Program-made: the position numbers and the translations under genes
Shown here: piece by piece, positions 37,244 to 58,050 of the stretch
Position numbering within the stretch: the first letter of the stretch is position 1
How the letters are laid out: each line of letters begins with the position of its first letter
Assembly (NCBI RefSeq): GCF_037975245.1
Contig: NC_092563.1
Span: forward strand, 23,776,960 to 23,840,959
Reading direction: 5' to 3'
DNA: 64,000 nt
DNA from: Apostichopus japonicus
Taxonomy: Eukaryota > Echinodermata > Holothuroidea > Aspidochirotida > Stichopodidae
The notes under the pieces: model-generated
What the model was told of the DNA's origin: nothing
The model's database searches: none
Seen by the model: the letters and a program-made list of their open reading frames with translations, nothing else

Positions 37244-37739
37244 GGCCTAATTAATAACAACAAAACTAGCCTAGGCCCTAAGTGGTTTCACAGATTATAA
37301 TCCTGTTAGTAAATACAAGAACGGTACACTTAATACCTTCTCTGGGTGCTAAAGAACGAGGTCAGTATTACTAGTGGTCAGGCTAGATGAATGCTCACGT
37401 TAGAAAAGAAATAGGCCTAACCATAGAAATTTAACTAGTTCAATTTCTGTGGACCTAACGGAGTAACGCCTAACGTAAATGTAATTAAGTTCATGCCAGC
37501 AATGAACGTTAAACGTCTGGTCAATTGTACAGGCTAGGCCTACTTCTTTCACTTCAAAGCAAAATCTCTATGCAGAATCAATCAAACGACTAAACATGGA
37601 TTTGAACCTTTCTTGGTCCTCAAGTTTTGTTTCCAAGTTCGAAAGAGAAGGTGCAAACTATGTTGTTTAACACTTAAAGAAGCTAAAAGTTCACGTGTGT
37701 TTAGTTGCTATTTCTGTCGTGTCGTTGGTCAGTTTCGCG

Positions 37740-37748
37740 AAATGGCGG
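37740..37748 (+). promoter_or_regulatory. YY1-like AAATGGCGG site, possible RAB5IF promoter zone
   Basis: The core AAATGGCGG, preceded by a CpG-containing tttcgcg, resembles a YY1 initiator-type site. It sits about 2.3 kb upstream of the RAB5IF ATG, where a non-coding first exon is expected, in an AGGCCTA-rich stretch (37260-37560). The link to RAB5IF is inference. Confidence 0.25.
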
Positions 37749-37759
37749 AGGTAGTAGTG

Positions 37760-40500
37760 AACTAAACGAAAGCCTCTGACGCCACTGGAAGGGTTGTGGG
37801 TGACACTCTTTTCATATTTAGGCTTTAAATTTTTTATAGGTGTATTCGTAACGCTGTGCTGATAAATACTCTAAATATTTGTCTGGTTGGAAGAGAGAGA
37901 ATGAGAAGGAAGAGGGTTAGGGGTATGCTCCTCAATAATTTGGTTAAAAAAAAACAAGAACGGAGATAACGAAAATGTATTGTAGGTTTCCGCAGTTTCA
38001 GAATACTCCTTTCACAAATACCGGTCATAGGTTTGTACTTACAATCAATACGAGTTAACAAGATATATATGAAAATTCGACAGTTCTCCGGACCCTGACA
38101 TTGCTATACATTCAAGAGAAACTTCACTCTTTTTTAGTTTTTACTTCAAAATCGCAACGAAAATGCAGCAGCAGCTTCTGGTTGCTTTGGTCGGGAACAC
38201 AAAACACTGCAATGTGAGAACAAGAAATATCTGACAATGCTGAAGCCTGGGGGGGGGGGGGTCATTAGAACTTTTCAATGTCCCTGGGCCTCAGCGAAGG
38301 CCCTCTGAAACCCCTTCACTTCTAGTGAATGACAGAGAACATAATCGCAAACATCTATCTATGACTCAAAGACATAAAGAAACTAAAAAGAAAAAGAAAT
38401 TTACCCTTTTCTGAAACTGCTATTCGAGAATCATTCTACACCCCATTGAAAGCCTGGACTGCATCATAATTTTGCGATGTGCTTGAATAGGATTTGGATA
38501 CGCGAATTTTATCTTCTATACCGTACAATAACTCTCCCAATTGATTATGCTGTTTGCCTAAATAAAGATAAGGCACATCCAAACCATGGTATGCCTTTAA
38601 AATTAACAATTAAACATAACATAATATTGAGGGCCTGACCCTAAACAAATGCAACAAATTACTAAGAATCCGAAACTGTTCAAACAAAATTTCATTCTCG
38701 TATTATGGGCGGGGATTTGGTGTACACAAGCTTTCTAACTATTTGATAATCATAACGCAGTTGGTATGAGATAGTAAAATCGTCAATTTCAGATTTTTGC
38801 CGAAGTAATGCATCACGCCAAAATATCAATTTTCAGATATTTTTTAATTTGGTGAGTTTGCTTTGGTTGATAAAAGGTCTATTTTCAAATTTTTGTCATT
38901 TTGACTAATTGTTGCATCTCATCAAAACATCAATTGACATGTTCCTTCTACGCTTCCGTGAGTTGAGTTGTACATTCTGATGTTTCCTCTTCTATAAAAT
39001 GGCTTTCGAAAGAACAGATGTTAAGCTCTTTCGTCAAATATTAAAAATTGACAGAATTGCTTTTATAAATACAACAATACTAATTTAGACCGATTTGCAA
39101 ACCAGGTCAAACTATCTAATTTTTTATTGTTTTTACCCCATTTTTCCTCTCTTTGTGGAATATTTTGAAATCTTTTGTTTTCATCCCAACTGGCCGCTAT
39201 TGCTTCAAAATACGCCCGTTATTTTCATCAAGATTGTAATAGATTCATATACGGTGGTTTGTCAAATATGGTGATTTCAGATGGGTCCGTTTAATGTTTA
39301 CAATGCTGTCATTTAAAACGTTGTCTTTACTATGAACAAAACGTAGGCTCATATCTTTTATTATTAGTAGGTTGCTGTCAACATTTGTCCTTTGGGCGTT
39401 CAATAACAGTGAGAAAGAAAGGGTTACATTCGCATGAACTATCTCTTCATGAGAACCATTGCTAATAGTTTGCAAGCCTCTGTTTTTTGAAATCTATGGA
39501 GCGCTATATAAATCTGTAAAGTCTACTTTCGACATGTCCAACCGAAGATGAGAAATTAGGAAGGTTTGGGTCAGGGGGGTTGGTGTAGGATTGGGTGGGT
39601 CGTGTAAAGTTTGTAGAAATGAAACTGCTTTGATTCAATGTAAGTTCCTCAGAATTGGAGAAATATTGCTTGAGAGTGAGAACCTTCTTTACATGTTTAT
39701 GACTTCCTTAATCTTCAACCTGCCAGTCATTCCAAAATAAATAAAACAGAAATATGTGTTGGATAATAATTTGTATTCTCATTTGCATAATATACTTAAG
39801 TGAAACCTCAGACAGCAGGCCTGGTTACATTACCCCCCCCCCCCTGCTTCACATTTCACTTCTCATTTTGATCACGTTGTATTATTTCATTGCAATAAAA
39901 ACTTTTAACAACTGCTGATACATGGATGATAAACAATAGTTTTGTATTTTTTTTTTTGGCACTTATTGTAAGGGTGCATGATACGTTAGAATGCAAAAGA
40001 AGAAGAAAAAAGCAAGATTAAAAAAAATATCTAGAAGTTAATTTAAAAAAAAATTATGCACTTTCTAACTGTAGACAATTTAAACATTTAATGGAGTAAG
40101 TGGGGAAAGCTTCATCATTAAGCTTCATCAGAGTCCTAACTCTAAATCTACAGCAAGTATGGTACCTTCACTTATGCATGAATTAAAGAATTTCCTTCAT
40201 AATTTCAAATTCAAACAAGCTTTTTTAAGCATTAAATTTTAATAACCCAGGCCATCCCTTCTTTTGGCAATGAAAATGACAAACATTTTTAGCTTCAAAC
40301 TTTTTTAGCTACAAACTTTAGCTACAATCTTGTTTCTCGAAATAAAGTACATACTGGAAACTCTTATCGACACTTTCCTCATATCTGCTATTTTCATAGA
40401 CCTTATATATCCTTATTTCGTAGGAATGTTGTGATCTACCCATCTTTGTCCAATTTTAGCGCCCACATCTGTCATTGCTTAGTAACATTTGGCCTAAACC
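37760..40500. other. Intergenic, RAB5IF to DPM1 3' end
   Basis: No supportable exon. Contains a poly-G run (38249-38260), a poly-C run (39833-39844) and A/T-rich low-complexity sequence. Confidence 0.55.
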
Positions 40501-40522
40501 CCTTTTTCAAGTCAGAATACGA

Positions 40523-40528
40523 TTTATT
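40523..40528 (-). terminator. DPM1: Candidate poly(A) signal of DPM1
   Basis: AATAAA on the minus strand about 175 bases past the DPM1 stop codon. Confidence 0.45.
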
Positions 40529-40701
40529 GCTCCAATTTACTTACAAGATTCATGACACAGCTCATCTATTGGATAGCAAAGGTAAAAGCCTGTTAGACTT
40601 ATCACATTCTCAAAAAGCAACAAAAAAATACAAATCTCTCATAACCTCACGACATTCATATTTTAGCACATTATCTTTGTTCTAATCTTTGTCTGGAGAC
40701 T

Positions 40702-49087
<8,386 letters not shown>

Positions 49088-52000
49088 ATGTCTATGGCTG
49101 ATTCTGACTTTGAAACGACTTCATCGAATGCATCCCTGGTCCATGCTACCCCTCATCATGACAGAGGTAGAGTTCCACCCGGTGGTATAGTATGCCACCC
49201 TCGATGGAAGGGAACAGAGGTTGCTAACACCATGCAAGGTACTACTTCATGCTACAAAGCTTACAAAACAGAAATGTAGTTTATATGCCTCAATCAGGGG
49301 CTTTGAGACTTGAGGAGCCAAGTCAAGCCCCAGGGACATTTAATGCAGAATTACATTATATTTTATCCCTTATTTGACCCAGGGCTATTGCCACCTTAAA
49401 CTTCCCCTAAAAGGGGAAGTTTAAGGTGGCAATATCCCCTCAATTTTACCCTGTGTGGTCTGGAATCTAGAACCATTGACATCTTGATTTCTTTATTTTA
49501 TGAATTATTCATATTGACTCACACATCATGACAAATGTATAACAGGAATGGCTTACTGTTTATCAACTTTGATATTCCTATATAGTTACATAAAATGTCA
49601 TATAGAAAAGCATGTTACTTGTTAATTAGAATGGAAAGAACTGCCACAGTTTTAATTAAATTTCAGATTGTTTCAGAAGCCAACCAAGGGTTTGTACTCT
49701 AGGATGATGTTTTAGTTATTTATGTATTTATATGATATTTTTTTCTTTCTTTCTCTGTTTATGTGTGTACTTGGCCCTACTTCCCTCTTTTTAAAATAGG
49801 TAGGGTAAGAATAGTTTTTGAAGGTGACACCGGAGTTGTAGATTTCCACACAGCACATGACAAGGCAGTGATTTATGTCTCGGAAGCAGATCTGATCAGT
49901 GGTCCAGCATACAGAAAGAAACTTGCTAAACTGAGAAAGGTAAGGATTTTTTAAGTATTAATTTGATCAGTCAGTGCTACTTATTTGCCCAATGGATTAT
50001 CAAGGTTCATATACCACAGTAAATTACTGTAGGTTTCTTGTGTACATAGACTACTTACAAAGTGGTTTGTTTGGATCATGGCTAAAAGGAGTCATTATAG
50101 CTTTATAAGCAGTAGCTTTAAATGTCCCTGGAAACAGCTTTGTAGCATACTGTTGGACTGCCATTCCTTAATTGTAAATTTCTATACATATCACTCTTAA
50201 AATTGGACCTCTTCTTTCATGTCAGAGATTTGAATTGTTGAAATGACAGAAGAATCTTTCCCTATTAAGTTATATACATCAATTTGGGCAATTTTCTTGC
50301 ATTTTTGGAACAGTTGTTTCAATGATTTTCATAGGCTGTTGTTGCAGTGTTATAAAGTGAGTAAGAGAGTCATTCAGTGAAGTTTGATATTATCAGGCAA
50401 ACCTCTGCTTCATCCCATAGTCTGTTTGCCAATTTTCATGAATTCATCTTTCAATTTTTTTTTCCTCTTCATTTTCATTTTATTTTTCAATTCCTAGATA
50501 CATCTTATTAAGGACAGAAAGACTCTGAACTGTAAAACTCAGCTGCCTGAAATTTCTTTCATTTTCTTCCTATTTTTATTTTTTTATTACATCTTTTATT
50601 TTTACAGGCGAAGAAATTAAAAGGCATCGTATTGGTTGAGAAGACACCAATGACAGAGCAATATTTTCTTGATGTGCAGAAGTTTGTGGTCATAGAATTG
50701 GGGTTTGTTCTTCTTCCAGTCACAAACCAAGTCGAGGCTGGTAACTTGCTTGTGCAAATGGTAGGTAAATTATTTACAAGAAATAAACCACCTGTAACCA
50801 AACTTGTCATCAATGTCACTTCCAAGAACTTAGGGAAGAGAAAAGGTACACAAAAACAACATTTTATCCTGTAACTACCTTTATGTTTGGATTTGTGTTA
50901 TATGAAACAATTGTAATGTATCTGTTACATTACAGACTGATTCTACCTGCAGAGAACTTACAAAGTTATGTCTGATTCTGAACTTTGCGTTTGTTATCAT
51001 TGTTGTTGTATTAAATATTTGATCAATACAGTTTCCGTTGTGGCGATATAAGCAAGCATTGGGGTAACTACAGTTTGGTACTAGTTTACAAGAAGCCTAT
51101 ATGTCTTTAGAATAAAGTTATGACTTACAAAGGGAGCCTATTGATAAGATGATAAAATCAATTTAAAACAAAAGTAGAATTTCTTGAAATATTCCAAGTG
51201 ACAATGTAACATTGTGTAACTTATATCTCTATCCTGTTAATAATAAATTTTGGAAAGGAGTAAAATGAAATTTATGGCTAGAATTGGATTCGAACCAGCG
51301 ACCTCTGGGTTACCAGCCCACCGCTCCACCAACTGAGCTATCCAGCCCTTAGTTGTTGACATTCCCTATACAACCAATTCTTTGCTGTGGGGCGCTAGTA
51401 AGAGTCCACAGTAACCACGGACCACTCTCCAGTATCATTCAATACAACCCAGAAAGTGATGTCATGAGAGCTTTGGGTGTTTTATATATACTTATATAAT
51501 TATTCCATTACTGAATAATAATAAATTTGTATAAAATCTATCATTCTCATTCTAATTGATACAGGTTAATGAAGAGAACAAACCCAATGGCAATCCATTC
51601 ATAGCTAAAGTAAAGCGAGGCATCTCCCAGGACCAAGCTGTCCTCAGTACTGTACAGATGATACCGAAGCTAGGATCCGTTAAAGCCAAGGCCTTGCTCT
51701 GCAGATTCAAGAGCATCCATGGGATACAAGCCGCAACGATGCACGTAAGAGTTTGACTTCTGCAATGTTCCTCTTTCTCCTCCATAAGTAAAGTAACTTT
51801 AAGACTTTGTTGGGCAGTTCTTAATTCAAAATCTTCAGAATTCATAGTACCTGGACCAATTAAAGCAACAATGTATATGAGTAGTGAAGGGAAGATGCTA
51901 CTTGACAAGGAATTGCTCTTTAACAGGCAACTGTTATTTGACAGGAAGGTGCTATTTGCCTTCTGACAAGAGCAGTTCCCTGATCACAGGGGTTTTAGGT

Positions 52001-52389
52001 AACTTGTAAGCAATCTAGCTACAAGTTTCTAATACTATGGGTACAGCCCCCTCTTCCCTCCCCCTCACCTCCTTTACCAGAAATGAAGGTTATGTAAACT
52101 AGTGTATATAAAACAGCTGAGTTTGATATCACCTTCACAATGAATGATTCTCAATATGACAAAAAAATGACCTAAAGGATTAGAAAGGGTGCACAAAATA
52201 ATAACCTATAGATGAATAACCAAAGATTGAATTTCTCACTCCCTTGACACAAAAATTGAAAACATTTTCCTAGGTAAGTGGTAAATGCCAGTCCATTTAT
52301 ATTTTGCCCAGGATCTTTCGGACGTAGTCGGTAAGACTAATGCGCAATATGTGAAAGCATTCTTTGAAGAGAAAAGAAAAGTAAGATGA
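49088..52389 (+). CDS. FAAP24: FAAP24, Fanconi anaemia core complex-associated protein
   Basis: Partner of FANCM in the Fanconi anaemia interstrand-crosslink response; recruits FANCM to branched or single-stranded DNA. Five coding exons: 49088-49238, 49800-49939, 50608-50760, 51565-51744, 52312-52389, phases 1, 0, 0, 0, giving 233 residues (human 215). An XPF/ERCC4-like pseudonuclease domain covers about residues 29-150: GIVCHPRWKGTEVANTMQ, VRIVFEGDTG, AVIYVSEADLISGPAYRKKL, LKGIVLVEKTPMTEQYF and LGFVLLPVTNQVEAG. A tandem helix-hairpin-helix domain follows: LSTVQMIPKLGSVKAKALL, FKSIHGIQAATMHDLSDVVG and NAQYVKAFF. The nuclease ERKxxxD motif is absent, as expected. The N-terminus (residues 1-28) is longer than in human and unconserved. 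The first of two near ATGs (MSM) was chosen. Confidence 0.95.
49386..49434. repeat. Perfect 23-bp hairpin with 3-nt loop
   Basis: The left arm tattgccaccttaaac..cccct (49386-49408) is exactly complementary to 49412-49434, with loop aaa. It lies in FAAP24 intron 1, about 150 bp after exon 1. Partial complementarity continues a few bases outside the arms. Confidence 0.92.
51276..51347 (-). mobile_element. tRNA-Thr(GGU)-like SINE head or tRNA pseudogene, copy 2
   Basis: On the minus strand, GGCTGGATAGCTCAGTTGGT has an A box and GGTTCGAATCC a B box. The acceptor stem GGCTGGA/TCTAGCC pairs 7 of 7 (one G-T), the D arm closes, and the anticodon loop CTGGTAA would present GGT. The T stem pairs poorly and GGT-anticodon tRNA-Thr is not normal in eukaryotic nuclei. 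With the related copy at 44429, a tRNA-derived SINE is more likely. In FAAP24 intron 3. Confidence 0.7.
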
Positions 52390-52770
52390 ACTGCCATGGA
52401 GCTGTCACCATGGTGATATTGACGAAGAAACAATTTAGAGGAAGTCCTAATGTTGATCGACTCGAGACAGCCGATGAAAATGGATTAAAGAGACCAAAAA
52501 ATGTGAAAATGTGGACTTTAGTCATCAACAGCTAGCATTGTGGACACCAGAGAGGGAGCTGTGGTAGTCAGTGTGAGCATTTGTTTGACAAGAGTTGTAC
52601 TGTGTTTAGTTTACTACTCGTAGACAATTTTATTATTTTATAAGTTCATGTTTGTGAGCAAGGATGAAAATAAGAGCTGACCAGGTGCCGCACATAGATT
52701 TCCGAGAAAATATGCGAAGAGCTTTTTTTTGTTTTCATTTGACATTTAACTGCATCACCATTTTTGTCAA

Positions 52771-52776
52771 AATAAA
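52771..52776 (+). terminator. FAAP24: Candidate poly(A) signal of FAAP24
   Basis: AATAAA about 380 bases after the FAAP24 stop codon, within a T-rich context. No closer AATAAA was seen. Confidence 0.4.
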
Positions 52777-52881
52777 CAGCAAACTAAATAGTCTGTGTAA
52801 TTTGTTGTTGGTGCGATAGCTCTGTACATCAAAAAGAGTTGTAAAAGATAGATTATAAAAAGACAAATGGCCTAGACTTAC

Positions 52882-52990
52882 ACCCAGTTGGCCAATGGTT
52901 CTACTGAAGAGCCTGTTAACTAGGGTCCACATGTCACAGAAGGTGGCCCCCTGGTTCTGAATACCTTTCATGATCGCTCCTGTTTGTGAC
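52882..52990 (-). CDS. Exon-like open segment, unidentified
   Basis: Minus-strand 109-bp segment bounded by gttcacag and GGT|gtaagt. It is open in one frame (one base plus 36 codons) reading SQTGAIMKGIQNQG, then CDMWTLVNRLFSRTIGQLG. Its composition looks more protein-like than surrounding AT-rich sequence. I do not recognise the family and found no partner exon, so it may be an isolated fragment, a pseudogene piece or chance. It is antisense to the FAAP24 3' flank. Confidence 0.25.
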
Positions 52991-52999
52991 CTGTGAACA

Positions 53000-55590
53000 T
53001 TTACCAAGAATAATGGAAGGTAAAATAACATCATTAAATTTATTGTTGGACTCCAGAAAGAGATCATTTTAAACAGTGAATATATTTCAGAGGAACTGGA
53101 GCTAGTATTTGTAGGACTTGTTATTTTTATCCTCATTCCGGTTATTTCATTCATCAATTTTTGCCCCCTTACAAATGATAAAACATTTGAGTGCTAGGTT
53201 AGTATGTTGAAGACTATCAATGTTGATGGATCCAGCCCTAAATATCAAAATCTTTACTTTTAATGTTTAAAACCGGTTCTTGTTTTACATGGTATTGAGC
53301 TTTTCAATGATAAAATCTTGTGCATTCTCTGTGCTTTGGTTTCCAATCGGCTTTAAAGAAGTACTTTTGTAAAAAGAAAAGGTGGGGGGGGGGGTGGATT
53401 AATTCCTGCTTTGAAATAAGGTATGCTGTTATGTAGTCATGATTTGCAGTATTAATACATAATATCAAACGCTGTAGGCAACAGATGGGCAAAGTGCAGC
53501 TCGCAGCCCTCAAGCAAAGTTTCTGAGGCTTGCAAGAAGGCTTTCAAACTCCTTATTGACGAGGCCAGGGAAGCTTAGCCTATGACAAGGAAAGACATGA
53601 AATATGTTTAGTTTGAAGATTTTGTATACAGAGCTCCTACTTGTGATAAAATTATTTCAACTTAATAGATGGACAAGATGTAGAACGTCATATTTTATTT
53701 CTTGTTTTATGTCAATAGATTAGGTACATTCTAATATTTTGTGGCATGTGGATTGTTGCGTACAAAATTCCACTGCCAGGGTACCAAATCCATTTTATAC
53801 CCACCCATGACAACCCTTGTTTTGTTGTATTTTTCATTTTGAGGTTATTTGCGAGAAGCGTTACTAAGCTGAGGTTGTTGGAAGTTATCCTTGGTAGATA
53901 TTTCACTGTAATGAAATTCATATTTCCATATCTGGCAAAAGTGACAATCCTTTTGAATTGATCACTCTTCTTTAATATAGTAATGGTAAACATATCACTG
54001 ATTCGAATTCATACCTCGAGCAGTGCTTCACAAAGGAAAAAGTCATAATCACAAAATAAATAAATTTGTTCACTCAAAGAAACAAAAAAAAATTGTTAAT
54101 TTGTTTATTGATAATTAAATCACAAATATTACAGATGATGTGAATTATTTGAATTAAATTATAAGTTGAAAGAATAACAAGGCAAAGATATGATTTTTTG
54201 AAGGCAGCTTATATAAATAAGCAACAAATATTATAAAAGGGTAATTCATGTAAACAAGTTTGCTTCCCTGAGCCAGTTTTACACAAAGAGAAAAGCAATA
54301 ATCATAGAGAAGGAAATTTTTGTCTCTCAAAAATAAGTGTTTTTATTTGTGTTTATTGGTCATATATATATATATACAATTTCCTATTTTGCCGATCATA
54401 TGAATTATATGCATTTAAGTATTGATTTAAAAAGTAAAAAAGTCTATTTATGTTTTTTTTAAAGTTTGCATGAATAAATAAATAAATATAGATATTATAA
54501 AAAGGTTTTTCTCGTAAACAATTGTGCTTCATGAGAATTAAATAAAAAACTTACAGTGGAAAAAAAAGGTCAATTAAATAACAATTGGCTTAAATAACAA
54601 TTAATAACAATTGAAAAAAGGTCAATTAAAATATATATATATATATAAGTTCCGGTGGGTAAAACCGCGAGGGACTCCATCTATTATTTTTATACAAACA
54701 TCACCATAAAAAAATATATACATGATGGTAGGTAACTTTGTCAAATCCTATCTTAAGGATTGTTCCCCTGTAAACTTAGACATGCTGTCATCTATGCAGT
54801 GACATGTATAGGATTACAAAATGAAAATATCCTCCGACTGATTGAGGTAGAAGCCTGACATTTTGTAGGAAGGCAACCAGTGAATGAAGTATCTGATAGG
54901 TTTTGAGGCCAAGTCCTATATTAAACTTTTAAAATGTCAAATGGTGTTTTCTGATTCATTTTTTGAGTATAATTAAGGTATATGTAAGTAGCTCTAAATG
55001 CAAGATTTTGCTAATAAATCATTCGTGTGAGGTTGAAAAAGGAGAGAGGGTGGGGGAGTGGTGGGATATACCAGTGGTAATGGTCTAACACTTCCCTGGC
55101 AGAAATGAAAAATTCCTCCGAATAAACCACTTTCCCCCGACTGATGGTCGGAGGTGAGGAGCCAACCCCCCCCCCCCCTCCACTGCCTGTATGTTATTTT
55201 TTATCTCGTCGACCACTGTCAGCAATTGTAGCGCCAGGTGTTACTCAAAATAGTATCTGAAGTGGTCCATCCAAGAGAGTATCCTAGACTATGAATATGC
55301 ATATTTAATTGTTTCAAGCGTTTATCAAACTTAGACACTTTCACCAAGGACTAGTTGTCATATCAATAGTGTAAACTCGAACTCCATACGTATAACGACA
55401 GTACCAAGGATTTCCGTTCCGTAACTTCATGATCGTATTGCTTTATCGTCAACGAGAATCCGGCCTTGATGAGTCTTCTGAACGACCCGTTACATTGAAA
55501 CTTCGCCCATTTTCGGAAGTAAGATTTGTGCGTGCATGCATTCCTGGGGAACGGCAATGTCAACCCTGACTAACCCTCGGATTATGAATA
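53000..55590. other. Intergenic, FAAP24 to membrane-protein gene
   Basis: No supportable exon. AT-rich sequence with a poly-G run (53383-53394), a short (TA)n at 54632-54648 and a poly-C run at 55167-55179. Confidence 0.5.
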
Positions 55591-55596
55591 ATGCCT

Positions 55597-57981
55597 TTAG
55601 TATAGCTTAGGTGCTGAAGGTATAACATTAGGCCATTCCTTACTAGTACTAGCACAATCAGCAATATCATGCGAACACTTTATGTTATGTTTACAAGATA
55701 TCTCTTCATTTGAGGTATTTGGAGTTTCTGATATATCACCAGGAGGCGGAGGAACAATGATATTGACCACGTTAGCAATGGGACGGCCATCGTTTCGTCT
55801 CGTTCTGGATCTTCTTGGAATGTGTTCAAATCTCCCGCCAAGTATCGGTCGACCAGGTATACCCCGATTCAGGATTCGAGGATTCCTTGTTACATTTCCC
55901 TGAAAGAGGAGGGGGGAAATGTGATAATTCTTTCATCCTCGATTGAAATACAATATATTGTGAATATCTATTCATATTGAACTATTAATTTACAGTCATC
56001 AGTGACAATCGGTAGAATTTCTATGGCTAAGACTATACTTAAAGGTCGTCAGTTTGCCCAATATGTACAATTAAAGAACCACCAGGTTATTGCGGCCATT
56101 TCCTTACTGTACTTAGTGGTAACATTGTATATCATTTTCCTTTGCCGTCGGACAGCCTGTTTTTCTGCGCTTACTCATACTCGATGTTTACGAATAATTT
56201 GGGGTTCATTTAACAAAGAACAGCCCCCCCCCCCCCCCACAAAAAAAGAGAAAAGAGTTGCAAGAGGATATCAAATTGCTCCAATAAGTTTTTACAAAGA
56301 TATTCACGCGCCCTGGTTCGCCACAGGCGGCAACCTTCTTTGTTATTAACTTAGATTATTAACCGTCCTGTGAGTAATAATGCTCTGTAGAAAATCCGTG
56401 TAATATAGGCTATCAGTTGACATTACTGCAGAAAACCTTACAGGCCCTATGCAGCTTTGGTTCATTTGCACCATAATTTGAGATGGGGCGGGGGAGGGGG
56501 AGGGGAACTGGAGAAACGTCTCATAGTAGTGGAATTGAGGTGGCACAACGCCAAGTAGCGGGCAATGCTGTGAAAATATGCCCCGTCCCGCCCCTCCGGA
56601 TTTACTTTGACGTCACCATATCTTGTTCGGTAAATTATTCTTACTTCTAGGTCAGTTACTCGTCTCTGTGCAGAATACGAGAAATTCCTGCAAATGACCC
56701 AGACAGCTACGATGGTGATGATAAACGTCTCCAAGCCAATGACCGATGTTAGTATGTAAACGAGGTGTGGTGACGTACCATGTGCATGATTGTGGTCGTC
56801 CCGTGTATTATCTGAGAGATTGAAAAAATGATTTAAAAAATATGAGTTGTGAGTTATAACATATCAGGTTTTTTGTTTAACTAGGGTTCTGCTACTTACC
56901 TGGTTGCGAGGAGAAACCTCGTCTAACAGGCTAACATAGCAGTTACTGGTTGAGAGAAATATGGTGATAGTATGGAAACGTTGACATGCCATAAAATATT
57001 AAGATCTTTCTATAAATATGTTGCTAACGTACAACAAACTGATGGATTGATCATGCAGTTCAGATCTAAGCAAATTGCGACAACTTAATTAACTGATTAA
57101 TTCCTCATTAATCTGCAAACTGATTTGTTTTTAAATCAATTTTCATTACAAAACATTTCAATAGTTTTATGACAACTACTAACATAATTCATTAAGTAAA
57201 CAATTCTAACTTTTCAACGGCACCATGACGTTTCCGTACAACAGATCTATAATAGCCAACGTATATACATATGTCATCACTTTGTGTGGGTGACATGGCG
57301 AACAATATGTTCGATGCACATGCATGCGCACGTAGCCAGATCTTCCATACGTCGAGTTTAAGAATCCGGGTTAAGACGAATCACTTGGCTGACAATGAAA
57401 GATATGTTTACGTCGAAGAGTTTTATTTAACAGTATTTATATCATTGTTTCATCTATAGACTATCATCTTCCTATAATACTTAACACATGAAGGTGAAAC
57501 ATTCTAAATTCAGGTTTTTCTACTCATAAATCCGGACAATTTCCCACAACCAAATCTGTCTTGTTCTTATGAGAGACATCGGATGTACTTTCCTCGATGC
57601 CTTATTATTTTGTGGTCTATTAGTCACTTTTATACTGCTTAGGGCTTACTGCTGGTTGTGCAATTAATCCTTCTATTAATTTAGAACATAAATTAATTAA
57701 GCAGCTGCTGCAGCACGAATAAACTTTCACAAAAGAGCTTCAGGAGTAAGATAAAGAAGACAGCTTCGGTTACTTTGTCGATCACGTGATACCCGGAAAA
57801 TCGCCGGGACTTTCTTCTGGGTATAGGCCAAGCGAGGGGCTAACCAGGTTGAACTCGTAATGATAAAAATTTAATGTTTTGATAATTTCCAAGCGGCTTC
57901 GAAAAACATTGAACAAACAAACCAAATATACTCCGTAGTTAACGACATACAGGAGTCATGTTAAGATTTTTCATCATAATG

Positions 57982-58050
<69 letters not shown>

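Noticed and set aside
51276-51347. Functional tRNA-Thr gene
   Set aside because: T stem pairs poorly, the GGT anticodon is atypical for nuclear tRNA-Thr, and a related degenerate copy exists 7 kb away.
52735-53157. 140-residue minus-strand frame taken whole
   Set aside because: Only the 52882-52990 part has exon-like borders; the flanks are AT-rich low-complexity translation.
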